A stretch of DNA of 38,795 nt from positions 1-38,795 of the forward strand of contig CAMAUE010000036.1 in the NCBI GenBank assembly GCA_945861245.1, given 5' to 3'. Shown here in pieces: positions 26,073-33,308 of this stretch; position 1 is the stretch's first letter, and every line of letters begins with the position of its first letter. A program made the translations under genes and the position numbers. The notes below the pieces were generated by a model that did no database searches, was not told the origin of the DNA, and saw nothing but the letters and a program-made list of their open reading frames with translations. The stretch is from Singulisphaera sp. GP187. GTDB taxonomy: Bacteria > Planctomycetota > Planctomycetia > Gemmatales > Gemmataceae.

Positions 26073-26443
26073 TCATCCTCCGGACATCGCTTCTATGCCC
26101 ATGAGCACGAGAATCGCCGTGCCGATTCCGCCCATGATGATTCCAAATATAGCACGCCCCATGCCGTGGGCGGTCGGATCGCGATTGATCTCGCGCACTG
26201 CCAGGATGCCTGCAATGAGGGCAAATGGTGCCGGAACTCATAGCACGGAAAAAGCGCCAAGTAGCTGGCGGCTATCGCCCACCCCGAACGTCCCACCGGC
26301 AACAGCATGCGTACCCCGGCGTCGTCTCCCAACTTCTGCGGCCTTTTGGCTATATCAAACGAAATCACAAACCCGCAGCTTGGACACTTCGGCGCACGAT
26401 CCGAAACCTGACGCGTGCATTCCGGGCAACTGATCAGGGCCAT
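26073..26443 (-). pseudogene. Frameshifted zinc-ribbon membrane protein (DUF4190-like)
   Basis: The reverse frame opens MALISCPECTRQVSDRAPKC, then PSCGFVI, a four-cysteine zinc ribbon. It runs through GWAIAASYLALF, the beginning of a membrane helix. At the T5 run (26253-26249 on the reverse strand) the frame shifts. In the next frame the expected continuation SVL-stop-VPAPFALIAGILAVREINRD and GMGRAIFGIIMGGIGTAILV is found, ending at TGA 26075-26073. A second lesion is a TGA at 26240-26238 in that restored frame. Zinc ribbon plus two membrane helices (DUF4190-like) is a common bacterial architecture. With two lesions the gene is probably dead. Confidence 0.65.
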
Positions 26444-26674
26444 TCGTCATATCCTTTCGATACCAGAGTGACGCAGCCAGCTACGATGGATGCCGAAAGG
26501 ATCCACCCTTGAGTCCACATCGCACCAAAACTTTTCCGGACCATCGCGTAATTCTGAACATTTCGCTTACATTGTAGCAAACCGGCCACCTCAGTGAACC
26601 CGTTCGCCCGCATCGATCCCGAGTCCTATACTCATCTTCGTTGCCGACAAAATCTCCACTTGGATACCGATCCC
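26444..26674. other. Intergenic region, no recognised feature
   Basis: This stretch lies between the divergent broken zinc-ribbon gene and the epimerase gene. Part of it may belong to the epimerase reading frame, which is open from GTG 26594. No repeat, hairpin or clear promoter is seen. Confidence 0.4.
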
Positions 26675-27715
26675 ATGCCGCACGCACACCCGTCCAGAAT
26701 GGACGATGTCCAGCACCTCGAAACGCTGCTGAGCGAGCCGACGCCGCACGCTATCGAGACGCTTGCGAAAACCGATGGCGACCTGATATTGCTGGGCGTC
26801 GCGGGCAAGATGGGGCCGACGCTGGCGCGAATGGCACGGCGAGCGTTTGACGCTGCGGGCGTGCGTCGCCGCGTCATCGGCGTGGCGCGGTTTTCCGAAC
26901 TCGGCAGCGAAGATCGGCTCAAGGCGCAGGGCGTCGAAACGATCCGCTGCGACCTGCTCGATCCCGCCCAGGTCGCCAGTTTACCGGATGTGCCCAACGT
27001 CATCGCCATGTTCGGCATGAAGTTCGGCTCGACGGGCCAAGAATCCCGCACCTGGGCGATGAACACGCTGGCGCCGGCGTATGTCTGCGACAAGTTTCGC
27101 CAGTCGCGCGTCGTCGCTTTTTCGACCGGCAACGTCTATGGCCTAACGCCCGTCGCGCTCGGCGGCTCGCGCGAAATTGACACGCTCAGCCCGACCGGCG
27201 AATATGCGATGAGCTGCGTTGGCCGCGAGCGCATCTATGAACACCACAGCCGCACTCATGACATTCCGATGGCGCTATTGCGACTGAACTATGCAACGGA
27301 GATGCGCTATGGCGTGATGGTCGATATCGGCACGAAAGTATGGGAAGGGCAGACGATCGATCTGAGCATGGGCCATTTCAACGCAATTTGGCAGGCCGAC
27401 GCCAACGCCGCTGCATTGTCCGCGTTCGCCTACTTGGCCAATCCGCCGGCGATGTGGAACCTCGCCGGGCCGGAGACGCTGAGCGTGCGTCGTGTTGCCG
27501 AGGATTTCGCGGCGATCTTCAACAAGCCCGCGCAATTCACGGGAGTCGAGAGTACCGACGCGTTCCTCAGCAACGCCCAGCTTTCGCATCGCTTGCTTGG
27601 CTACCCGCGCGTCAGCGCCCGTCAAATGATCGCCTGGATCGCCGACTGGATCGCCCGCGGCGGCGCGACGCTCGGCAAACCAACGCACTTCGAGGACCGC
27701 AAGGGGAAGTATTGA
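26675..27715 (+). CDS. NAD-dependent epimerase/dehydratase-like protein with altered active site
   Basis: This is an extended-SDR fold protein of 346 residues from ATG 26675; GTG 26594 and ATG 26699 are alternatives, and none has a good ribosome binding site. The nucleotide-binding motif is LLGVAGKMGPTLARMARRA (GxxGxxG), and VVAFSTGNVYG carries the expected Ser/Thr region. The usual YxxxK is replaced by Tyr177-AMS-Cys181 (GEYAMSCVGRERIYE), so the catalytic lysine is missing. ATEMRYGVMVDIG and the later WNLAGPETLSVRRVAEDF are typical of sugar-nucleotide or atypical SDR proteins. It may bind NAD(P) without normal oxidoreductase chemistry. Substrate unknown. A palindrome separates it from another SDR gene. 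Confidence 0.82.
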   Translation: MPHAHPSRMDDVQHLETLLSEPTPHAIETLAKTDGDLILLGVAGKMGPTLARMARRAFDAAGVRRRVIGVARFSELGSEDRLKAQGVETIRCDLLDPAQVASLPDVPNVIAMFGMKFGSTGQESRTWAMNTLAPAYVCDKFRQSRVVAFSTGNVYGLTPVALGGSREIDTLSPTGEYAMSCVGRERIYEHHSRTHDIPMALLRLNYATEMRYGVMVDIGTKVWEGQTIDLSMGHFNAIWQADANAAALSAFAYLANPPAMWNLAGPETLSVRRVAEDFAAIFNKPAQFTGVESTDAFLSNAQLSHRLLGYPRVSARQMIAWIADWIARGGATLGKPTHFEDRKGKY

Positions 27716-27723
27716 ACGATGGT

Positions 27724-27780
27724 CCCGCTTGCGGGTTAGCGCTCGCGTGAGATATTCCGAGCGCTAAGCCACAAGCGGCA
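27724..27780. repeat. Intergenic palindrome, family A, imperfect
   Basis: The arms CCCGCTTGCGGGTTAGCGCTCG and CGAGCGCTAAGCCACAAGCGG pair with a few mismatches around a short loop. It begins 9 bases after the epimerase stop codon. The mismatches suggest an older copy than those at 18881 or 20242. Confidence 0.85.
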
Positions 27781-27852
27781 ATACAATAACCTCGCTACTA
27801 TTTCCCTAACAACCTCAACGTGACTACACTACCAATCCTGGATGCAGCATCC

Positions 27853-28890
27853 ATGACCTCCACCAAAATCAATCTCGTCACCGGCGCCACCGGGCAACTC
27901 GGAAGCCACATCGTCGAACGACTCCGCGCCGCCGGCGAAACGGTGCGCGTGCTCGTTCGCAGCGGGCGCGACCTGGCGTTCCTACACAAGCAAGGCGTCG
28001 AGATCGTTGAAGGCGATCTGCGTGATCCCGCCGCCGTCGGCAAAGCCGTAAAAGACGCGACTATCGTCTATCACGCCGCCGCCAAGGTCAGCGATTGGGG
28101 CGCGTGGAAGGACTTCGAGGACGAAGCCGTCACCTCGACTCGCAACATCGTCACCGCCTGCACGCTCGCCAAAGTCCAACGCTTGCTGCACGTCAGTTCG
28201 ATTTCGGTCTATGGCCATCCGAAGTTGACAGGCGACGATAAGATCAACGAAGACACGCCGCTCGGCCAGGGTTTCTGGATGTGGGACAATTACCCGCGTG
28301 CCAAGCTGCTCGCCGAGAACATCGCCCGCGAATTCCCGGCGACGACCATCGCCAGGCCGAGCTGGTTGTACGGGCCGCGCGATCGGGTGACGATTCCGCG
28401 CGTCATCCCTGCCCTGCTCTCCAAGCGTGTGCCGATCATCGGCAGCGGCGAGAATTTCCTCAACATCATCTACGCCGGCGATGTCGCGCGTGGCATCATC
28501 CTCGCCGCGAATCATCCCAGCACCGTAGGCCAGGCGTACAACCTGTGCAGCGAAGGCGAGGTTCGGCAAGTCGATCTGCTCAACGCGCTGACCGACGCTC
28601 TCTCGTTACCGCGCGTCACCAAGCATCTCCCGTATGGGCTGGCGATCCGCTGGGCATTCGTGCTTGAAGCCTGCAAGCGGCTGATGTTCAGCTCGAAGCC
28701 GCCGACGATCACGCGGCGGGCGATCTATCTCATTGGCCGATCGACCCGCTACAGCATTGAGAAAGCCGGGGCGCAACTGGGTTGGAAGCCGGAAGTGAAG
28801 ATACAGGACGGCGTGTCACGAACGCTGGAATGGTTCATTACCCTGGCAGAAAATCGGCACATCACGATCAAGGCGCCGGTGATTGGCTAG
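27853..28890 (+). CDS. NAD(P)-dependent epimerase / 3-beta-HSD-like SDR
   Basis: This extended SDR has 345 residues from ATG 27853; a GTG 33 bases upstream is possible. The Rossmann motif is VTGATGQLGSHIVERLRAAG, the acidic GDLRDP follows, then YHAAAKVSDWG. The catalytic Ser is in LLHVSSISVYG and the YxxxK is NYPRAKLLAE. IARPSWLYGPRD and FLNIIYAGDVARG are standard substrate-binding segments, and the region SVEKAGAQLGW-like near the end (IEKAGAQLGWKPEV) is typical of epimerase/3-beta-hydroxysteroid dehydrogenase-like proteins. Its YxxxK is intact, unlike the neighbouring epimerase-like protein. Substrate unknown; sterol/hopanoid or sugar-nucleotide substrates are both possible. Confidence 0.87.
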   Translation: MTSTKINLVTGATGQLGSHIVERLRAAGETVRVLVRSGRDLAFLHKQGVEIVEGDLRDPAAVGKAVKDATIVYHAAAKVSDWGAWKDFEDEAVTSTRNIVTACTLAKVQRLLHVSSISVYGHPKLTGDDKINEDTPLGQGFWMWDNYPRAKLLAENIAREFPATTIARPSWLYGPRDRVTIPRVIPALLSKRVPIIGSGENFLNIIYAGDVARGIILAANHPSTVGQAYNLCSEGEVRQVDLLNALTDALSLPRVTKHLPYGLAIRWAFVLEACKRLMFSSKPPTITRRAIYLIGRSTRYSIEKAGAQLGWKPEVKIQDGVSRTLEWFITLAENRHITIKAPVIG

Positions 28891-28906
28891 GACAGGTATA
28901 TTTATG

Positions 28907-28969
28907 TATTCCGCTTGCGGCTTAGCGCTCGCGCGGGGTTGATCTGAGCGCTAAGCCGCAAGCGGAATA
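28907..28969. repeat. Intergenic palindrome, family A, 24-bp perfect arms
   Basis: Arms 28907-28930 and 28946-28969 are exact complements, beginning TATTCCGCTTGCGGCTTAGC, with a 15-base loop. It lies between the convergent epimerase and ceramidase genes. Confidence 0.92.
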
Positions 28970-28975
28970 GAGCCA

Positions 28976-30394
28976 TCACTTCACCTTCGCCAGCAACTCC
29001 TGCCACGCGGCGATAACCGCCCGTGAGGCGTCCACCTCGACGTAGCTCGAGCGAGCCCGCCAGGTTTCGTAGCCGCCGAGCGCGTGATGTTCGGGCGTCG
29101 GCAGGTAGCCGTTGTAACCATTGGCGAGCGAGACCGCGAACGTTTGCTTCAGCAGGCTTTTTGCTTTGATCTCCAGGCCGATCTCAACAAACGTCTCGCA
29201 CGGAACGGTAACGATGCCCAGGTCGCCGATGCGATGAGCTTGAAGGATCACCTTCACCCTCGGCGGATACTTCGCCATCAGCACCGTCTCCCGCGCATAG
29301 ATCTCCGGCTGCGTCGAGAGCACCGGTTTCTTGGCGGTAGCGAGGATTGCCTGGGCACGCTTCACTTCGCTGGCGTTCGGCAGGCGCACGCTGAGTTCGA
29401 TCTCCTTCTGTGCCGACTTCAACTCAACCCAATCGTGATACGAAATCGATTTATGCGCATCAAACGCCGCCTTGGCGACACTCTCCGCAACGAGCCTCGC
29501 TTGCTCGCCTTCCTGTTTTTTGCCCGGGCCGGCGGCACCGAAGTTGATGTTGTTGATGTCCCCGCTCGTTCCGTTCGACATCGCGCCGACGAATGCCGGC
29601 TCGACCTTGTCCGCGTTGAGCAATGTCGCCATGCGCTCGGCGAACATCGCGAAGTAGTCGGCGGACAGCGCCGGCACACCGCCGACGTAGTGCAGCGAGT
29701 AGTTGGCGAAGAACGCGATCGGCTCCCCTTTCACCGACTTCACCGAAAGGAACGAAACCACCGGATCGATCGGCCCTGCCGGCTTCTCTAGGTCGCCATG
29801 CTTGTAGCCGGGATTCATGCGCACCTTATCGGTTCCCTTGTCAAACGGATCCTTCAGAAGCAGCGATCCTGCTTTGACATGCCAGCGGCGATTGAAGACC
29901 TGCGTCTCGTCCTTCCCCGCGCCCCAGCCGAGCTTGGCCGGCGTCAATTGTTTATGGGCTTGCGTGATGCCTACAGCTATTTTCTGAGCGATAAACTTCT
30001 TATAGGCTTCGTCCGGGTCGCTTTGAAATACGCCGGCAACGGTTGGCGCGGTGTGCGTGTGCGTTGCCGAGATCAGGATGCGTTCCGGCGAAATACCCGT
30101 CGCCTTCTGCGCTAGCAACTTCGCTTCGTCGGTCACTTCGCGCGGGATCATGCAGCTATCGCACACGACCAGGGCGAGCTTCGACTTGCCATCGTCGAGC
30201 ACCAGACAGCGAGCGTGCAGGCGATCATGGGCCTTGATAGCCTGCCGATCAGCCATGCCGCCGTTGACGGAGATCGGGAATTTCGTCGGCGTAATGTCCT
30301 GGGCAAAAGCACCGGCGCGGAAGACCTTGTCTTGAGCGTCAGATGAGGAAGCACCGATAAGAAGAAATACCATACTGAGGAGGATGTAACGCAT
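28976..30394 (-). CDS. Exported neutral/alkaline ceramidase-like hydrolase
   Basis: This exported protein of 472 residues is in the neutral/alkaline non-lysosomal ceramidase family, whose proven members cleave the amide bond of ceramides. ATG 30394 is chosen: AAAAGGGG precedes it and a signal peptide (ILLSMVFLLIGASSSDAQ) follows. The longer open frame upstream overlaps a plus-strand gene. Visible family features are FRAGAFAQDITPTKFPIS near the N-terminus, the zinc-ligand segment ISATHTHTAPTVAG, and SNGTSGDINN with the expected catalytic serine region. PCETFVEIGLEIK and LANGYNGYLPTPEHHALGGY follow. Many planctomycete members lack the C-terminal Ig-like domain, as here, and their true substrates are unknown. 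Confidence 0.87.
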   Translation of the reverse strand: MRYILLSMVFLLIGASSSDAQDKVFRAGAFAQDITPTKFPISVNGGMADRQAIKAHDRLHARCLVLDDGKSKLALVVCDSCMIPREVTDEAKLLAQKATGISPERILISATHTHTAPTVAGVFQSDPDEAYKKFIAQKIAVGITQAHKQLTPAKLGWGAGKDETQVFNRRWHVKAGSLLLKDPFDKGTDKVRMNPGYKHGDLEKPAGPIDPVVSFLSVKSVKGEPIAFFANYSLHYVGGVPALSADYFAMFAERMATLLNADKVEPAFVGAMSNGTSGDINNINFGAAGPGKKQEGEQARLVAESVAKAAFDAHKSISYHDWVELKSAQKEIELSVRLPNASEVKRAQAILATAKKPVLSTQPEIYARETVLMAKYPPRVKVILQAHRIGDLGIVTVPCETFVEIGLEIKAKSLLKQTFAVSLANGYNGYLPTPEHHALGGYETWRARSSYVEVDASRAVIAAWQELLAKVK

Positions 30395-30559
30395 GATGGA
30401 CCCCTTTTTCGACGATGAAACTCTTATGGCGAGTGTATTGAGGAATTCCCGCCTCACAAGCCGCCCAGTCTGCCTTGTTTGATATCCAGGTGGAATGATA
30501 TAGTTCCCATAACCAAATGTTCGCTGAATGCGAGCGGTTAAACAATCGGAGATTTTCGT

Positions 30560-31390
30560 ATGCGCTATGCAAATCAAGTCGCGATCATCACCGGAGCGTC
30601 CAGCGGGCTTGGTTGGGAACTCGCCAAAACGCTGGCGGCGGAAGGGGCCGCTGTTGGCGTTCTGGCGCGGCGCAAGGATCGACTCGACGCGCTTGTCGCC
30701 GAGATTCAGGCAAAGGGTGGCCGGGCCGCCGCCGCCGCCGTTGACGTCAGCGACCGTAAGCGAACGATCGCCGCCATTCACTCGCTGCGCGATCAGCTGG
30801 GGCCGATTGATTTGCTTGTCGCCAATTCGGGTATCGGCCGGCCGACGCTCGTCGATCCGATCAATCACGAAGATATCGACGCCATGTTCCAGATCAACAC
30901 GATGGGCGTGGTCAACGCGATCGAGGCCGTGCTGCCCGAGATGATCGAGCGCCGCAAGGGCCACATCGCCGGCGTTTCGAGTCTCGCAGCGTATCTCGCC
31001 ATGCCGGGCGAATCGGGCTATTGCGCGAGCAAGGCAGCGGCCAGCATGTATCTTGATTGCCTGCGTCTCCACATGCGCGACTACGGCATCGACGTGACGA
31101 CGATCTGCCCCGGCTTCATTGAAACGCCGATGACCGAGACGAACACCTTCACGATGCCCTGGCTGATGCAGCCCGACGTGGCCTCGCGGCGCATCGTCAA
31201 TGCGCTCTATCGCAAGAAAAAAGTCTATAATTTCCCTTGGCAGCTTACGTTTCTCATCAAATTCGCACGGTGGATGCCGGATTGGTTGGTCGCGTGGGTC
31301 TTGCGCGGGAAAGCCGGCGAACGACAGCCCGGCATGCTGCGAATGCCCTCGGTGAGACCGGAGCCGCAACAACACCGGCGTGCGGGGTAA
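30560..31390 (+). CDS. SDR oxidoreductase with hydrophobic C-terminal segment
   Basis: This classical SDR has 276 residues, starting at ATG 30560 with GGAG at 30548-30551. It has the GASSGLG coenzyme motif, LLVANSGIG in place of the usual NNAG, a Ser in GVSSLAAYLAM, YCASK, and ICPGFIETPM. Beyond the core, residues ~225-255 (FPWQLTFLIKFARWMPDWLVAWVL) form an amphipathic or membrane-associating tail, as seen in SDR proteins acting on lipids. It is divergent from the ceramidase gene with 165 bases between, so a shared lipid-related role is conceivable but unproved. Confidence 0.87.
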   Translation: MRYANQVAIITGASSGLGWELAKTLAAEGAAVGVLARRKDRLDALVAEIQAKGGRAAAAAVDVSDRKRTIAAIHSLRDQLGPIDLLVANSGIGRPTLVDPINHEDIDAMFQINTMGVVNAIEAVLPEMIERRKGHIAGVSSLAAYLAMPGESGYCASKAAASMYLDCLRLHMRDYGIDVTTICPGFIETPMTETNTFTMPWLMQPDVASRRIVNALYRKKKVYNFPWQLTFLIKFARWMPDWLVAWVLRGKAGERQPGMLRMPSVRPEPQQHRRAG

Positions 31391-31394
31391 ACGA

Positions 31395-31420
31395 ATTCCG
31401 CTTGCGGCTTAGCGCTCGCG
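31395..31420. repeat. Solitary left arm of a family A palindrome
   Basis: ATTCCGCTTGCGGCTTAGCG plus CTCGCG matches the left half of the family A repeats exactly, but no right arm follows. The next sequence is unique. It begins 4 bases after the SDR stop codon and is probably a deletion derivative. Confidence 0.8.
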
Positions 31421-31466
31421 CCATCCCCCGTGAACGCATAACAATCATCCAACAAAGGACGACGCC

Positions 31467-32429
31467 ATGCAATCCAACCTAACCCGCCGCAACTTCCTCG
31501 CCGCCAGCGCTATCGGGGCCACATTGGTCACTACGGAGCACGCAACCGCCGCACAACCCGCGCAGCCCGAGAAACGCGAGCCGACGCGGTTTCAGGTGTC
31601 GTGCATGACGCTGCCGTACTCCGGGTTTTCGCTCGCTCGCTCGCTGCAAGGCTTGCGCACCGCCGGCTATTCGTATATCGCCTGGGGTACGACACATCTC
31701 GAAGACGGCAAGCGCGTGCCGATCCTCGCCGCCGACGCACCGGTAGCTCGAGCACGGGAGCTGGCAACCCGATGTCGCGATATGGGCCTGGAACCGGTAA
31801 TGATGTTTTCCGGCATCTACCCCGAGCACAAGGACGGCTTCACCGTCCTGCGCCAGCGCGTCCTGCAAGCCGCCGCCGGGCGCGTGCCCCAAGTGCTGAC
31901 CTTCGGCCACACGCGCGGCGGGAACGAGAAACTGTGGGTCGAACGCTTCAAACAGCTCTCGCCGATTTGCCGCGATAATAACGTCACACTCGTCGTCAAA
32001 CAGCACGGCGGCGAAACGGGCACGGGGGCGGCCTGCGCTCGCATCACCCGCGAAGTCAACCATTCCCACATCAAAGTCAATTACGACGCTGGCAACGTCA
32101 TGGACTACCTCAACGGCAAAGTCAACCCACTCGAAGACCTGCGTGCGTGTGCCAGCGAAGTCCGCAGCTTCTGCATCAAGGACCACCGCTTCTTCCCCGA
32201 ACCGCACCAAGACTGCGGCCCCGGCTTCGGCGAAATCGACCACTACCGCATGCTCAACCTCGTCGCGAACACCGGCCTAACGATGTCGCTCTCCTGCGAA
32301 AATATCTTCGCCCCGGGAGTGCCACGCCCCAGCAAACCCGAAGGCATTGATGCGCTGGCGAGAAGAGCACGCGAGTATTTGGAACTGGTGATCCAGGCGC
32401 TGCAGCGGCGCCCTGTCGAAAATCGTTGA
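31467..32429 (+). CDS. Tat-exported sugar phosphate isomerase/epimerase-like TIM-barrel protein
   Basis: This is a predicted exported protein of 320 residues. The N-terminus NLTRRNFLAASAIGA is a clear twin-arginine signal, so it is exported folded and probably with cofactor or metal. AAGGA lies before ATG 31467. The mature part fits the xylose-isomerase-like/AP-endonuclease-2 TIM barrel (PF01261): LRTAGYSYIAWGTTHLEDG, VMMFSGIYPEHKDG, VVKQHGGETG, KVNYDAGNVMDYLNGK, RSFCIKDHRFF and a C-terminal LSCENIF. The His, Asp and Glu residues in these segments are candidate divalent-metal ligands. Members of this exported group are numerous in planctomycetes; substrate unknown. Confidence 0.85.
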   Translation: MQSNLTRRNFLAASAIGATLVTTEHATAAQPAQPEKREPTRFQVSCMTLPYSGFSLARSLQGLRTAGYSYIAWGTTHLEDGKRVPILAADAPVARARELATRCRDMGLEPVMMFSGIYPEHKDGFTVLRQRVLQAAAGRVPQVLTFGHTRGGNEKLWVERFKQLSPICRDNNVTLVVKQHGGETGTGAACARITREVNHSHIKVNYDAGNVMDYLNGKVNPLEDLRACASEVRSFCIKDHRFFPEPHQDCGPGFGEIDHYRMLNLVANTGLTMSLSCENIFAPGVPRPSKPEGIDALARRAREYLELVIQALQRRPVENR

Positions 32430-32481
32430 CGTGCGCCTCGGCGAAGGGTAGGCTAACCCTTTGACGGCTGAGTTTGACGCT

Positions 32482-32566
32482 TTTCCGAGCCGCGACCGTG
32501 AGGGAGCGGCCGACATAATCCGCACGGCATCTTGTCGGCCGCTCCCTCACGGTCGCGGCTCGGAAA
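32482..32566. repeat. Intergenic palindrome, family B, second copy
   Basis: The arms begin TTTCCGAGCCGCGACCGTGA and end with the exact complement at 32566, with a short unique loop. The stem carries compensating G/C changes compared with the copy at 19783-19867 (GTGAGGG against GTCAGGG, changed in both arms). The flanking GTTTGACGC on the left is shared between the copies. Confidence 0.92.
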
Positions 32567-32662
32567 TATTTTGATCGATTCGGAAAAGCGACAATTTCTA
32601 CTTTGCGAAGTATAACAAGACCGTTAAATTGGCTCGCTGAATGATACCGTTGGGAGACTGGC

Positions 32663-32877
32663 ATGCCTAACGAACTCACCGCGATCATCGAAAATGAAGC
32701 CGGGTGGCAATATCGCCTACTGTCCCGAGATCCCTGGCGAGAACGGACAGGGGCACACCATCAACCAATGCCGAAAAAGCTTGGCACAGGCGATCACGCT
32801 GATTCTTGAGGATCGACGCGAGGATGGTTTGAGGCGTACCCAAGAGCGCCATTCGTGAAATGGTGACCGTTAAATAA
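32663..32877 (+). pseudogene. hicB antitoxin gene, two frameshifts
   Basis: ATG 32663 has GGGAG upstream and opens MPNELTAIIE, typical of short HicB proteins. After about 12 codons the frame must change near 32699-32705 to continue GGNIAYCPEIPGENGQGHTI and CRKSLAQAITLILEDRRED. It must change again near 32831-32836 to finish GVPKSAIREMVTVK and TAA at 32875-32877. With both corrections the protein is a full-length ~72-residue HicB of the partial RNase-H-like type. As read, it is broken. It directly precedes a hicA remnant, in the antitoxin-first order. Confidence 0.75.
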
Positions 32878-32882
32878 AACGC

Positions 32883-33030
32883 ATGGCCCTTATCAAGCAC
32901 CTACGCAAATTCGGCTGCATTCTCAAACGCAAAGGACGTGGCCATTCGCTCTGGCTTAATCCGAAGACAGGCCATAGCGAAGCCGTTCCGCGCCACACCG
33001 AGATTCCTGATATCGCGGCCCGCAATCGCT
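32883..33030 (+). pseudogene. hicA toxin gene, 3'-truncated
   Basis: The frame begins MALIKHLRKFGCILKRKGRG, then HSLWLNPKTGHSEAVPRHTEIPDI. This is the HicA mRNA-interferase double-stranded-RNA-binding-like fold, including the G-x-H active-site histidine. After EIPDI (about 33014) the family's final segment (LARKICKDLEI-like) is missing and the sequence changes to that of an HTH gene. The frame stays open to 33299 as non-homologous sequence, so any product would carry a foreign tail. The start lies 5 bases after the hicB stop. Confidence 0.7.
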
Positions 33031-33258
33031 ATCAATCAACAGAGCCTCGCAACGATCCTTACGTTGCTCGCGAAATTCAGAGCCGCACGCGAATCGCAAG
33101 AGCTGACCTTCGCCGAGGTCGCCGAGCGCATGGGCATCGATGCACCGGCGCTCTCTCGCCTCGAAACCGGCAAGGTGCTGAATCCGACGCTCGCAACCCT
33201 GCGCAAATGGGCCGACGCTCTCGGCCGAAATCTGCGCGCGGAGTTGGCGTCGGCGTGA
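33025..33258 (+). pseudogene. XRE-type HTH regulator/antitoxin, 5'-truncated
   Basis: In the frame with ATG 32938, which lies inside the hicA remnant, the segment from about 33031 reads LLAKFRAARESQELTFAEVA, then ERMGIDAPALSRLETGKVLN, PTLATLRKWADALGR and a short tail. This is a complete Cro/C1-type helix-turn-helix of the kind found in antitoxins paired with HigB/RelE toxins. The natural N-terminus is absent: the sequence in front of it is hicA in another frame. It looks like the downstream part of a second toxin-antitoxin gene joined to hicA by a deletion. No partner toxin is next to it. Confidence 0.65.
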
Positions 33259-33308
33259 TTTCTCGACCATGGATCGTTCCTATTTCTCCTGACTTTTGAG
33301 CGTGCGGA

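Noticed and set aside
30395..31375. Upstream extension of the ceramidase gene on the reverse strand
   Set aside because: It overlaps a clear SDR gene on the plus strand, and the signal peptide begins at ATG 30394.
18187..31390. Functional cluster of five SDR/epimerase genes
   Set aside because: They are spread over 13 kb on separate transcription units with palindromes and unrelated genes between them; the SDR family is simply very large.
31479..32243. 254-codon reverse frame opposite the Tat-exported isomerase-like gene
   Set aside because: Antisense shadow; the plus-strand product has a twin-arginine signal and TIM-barrel motifs.
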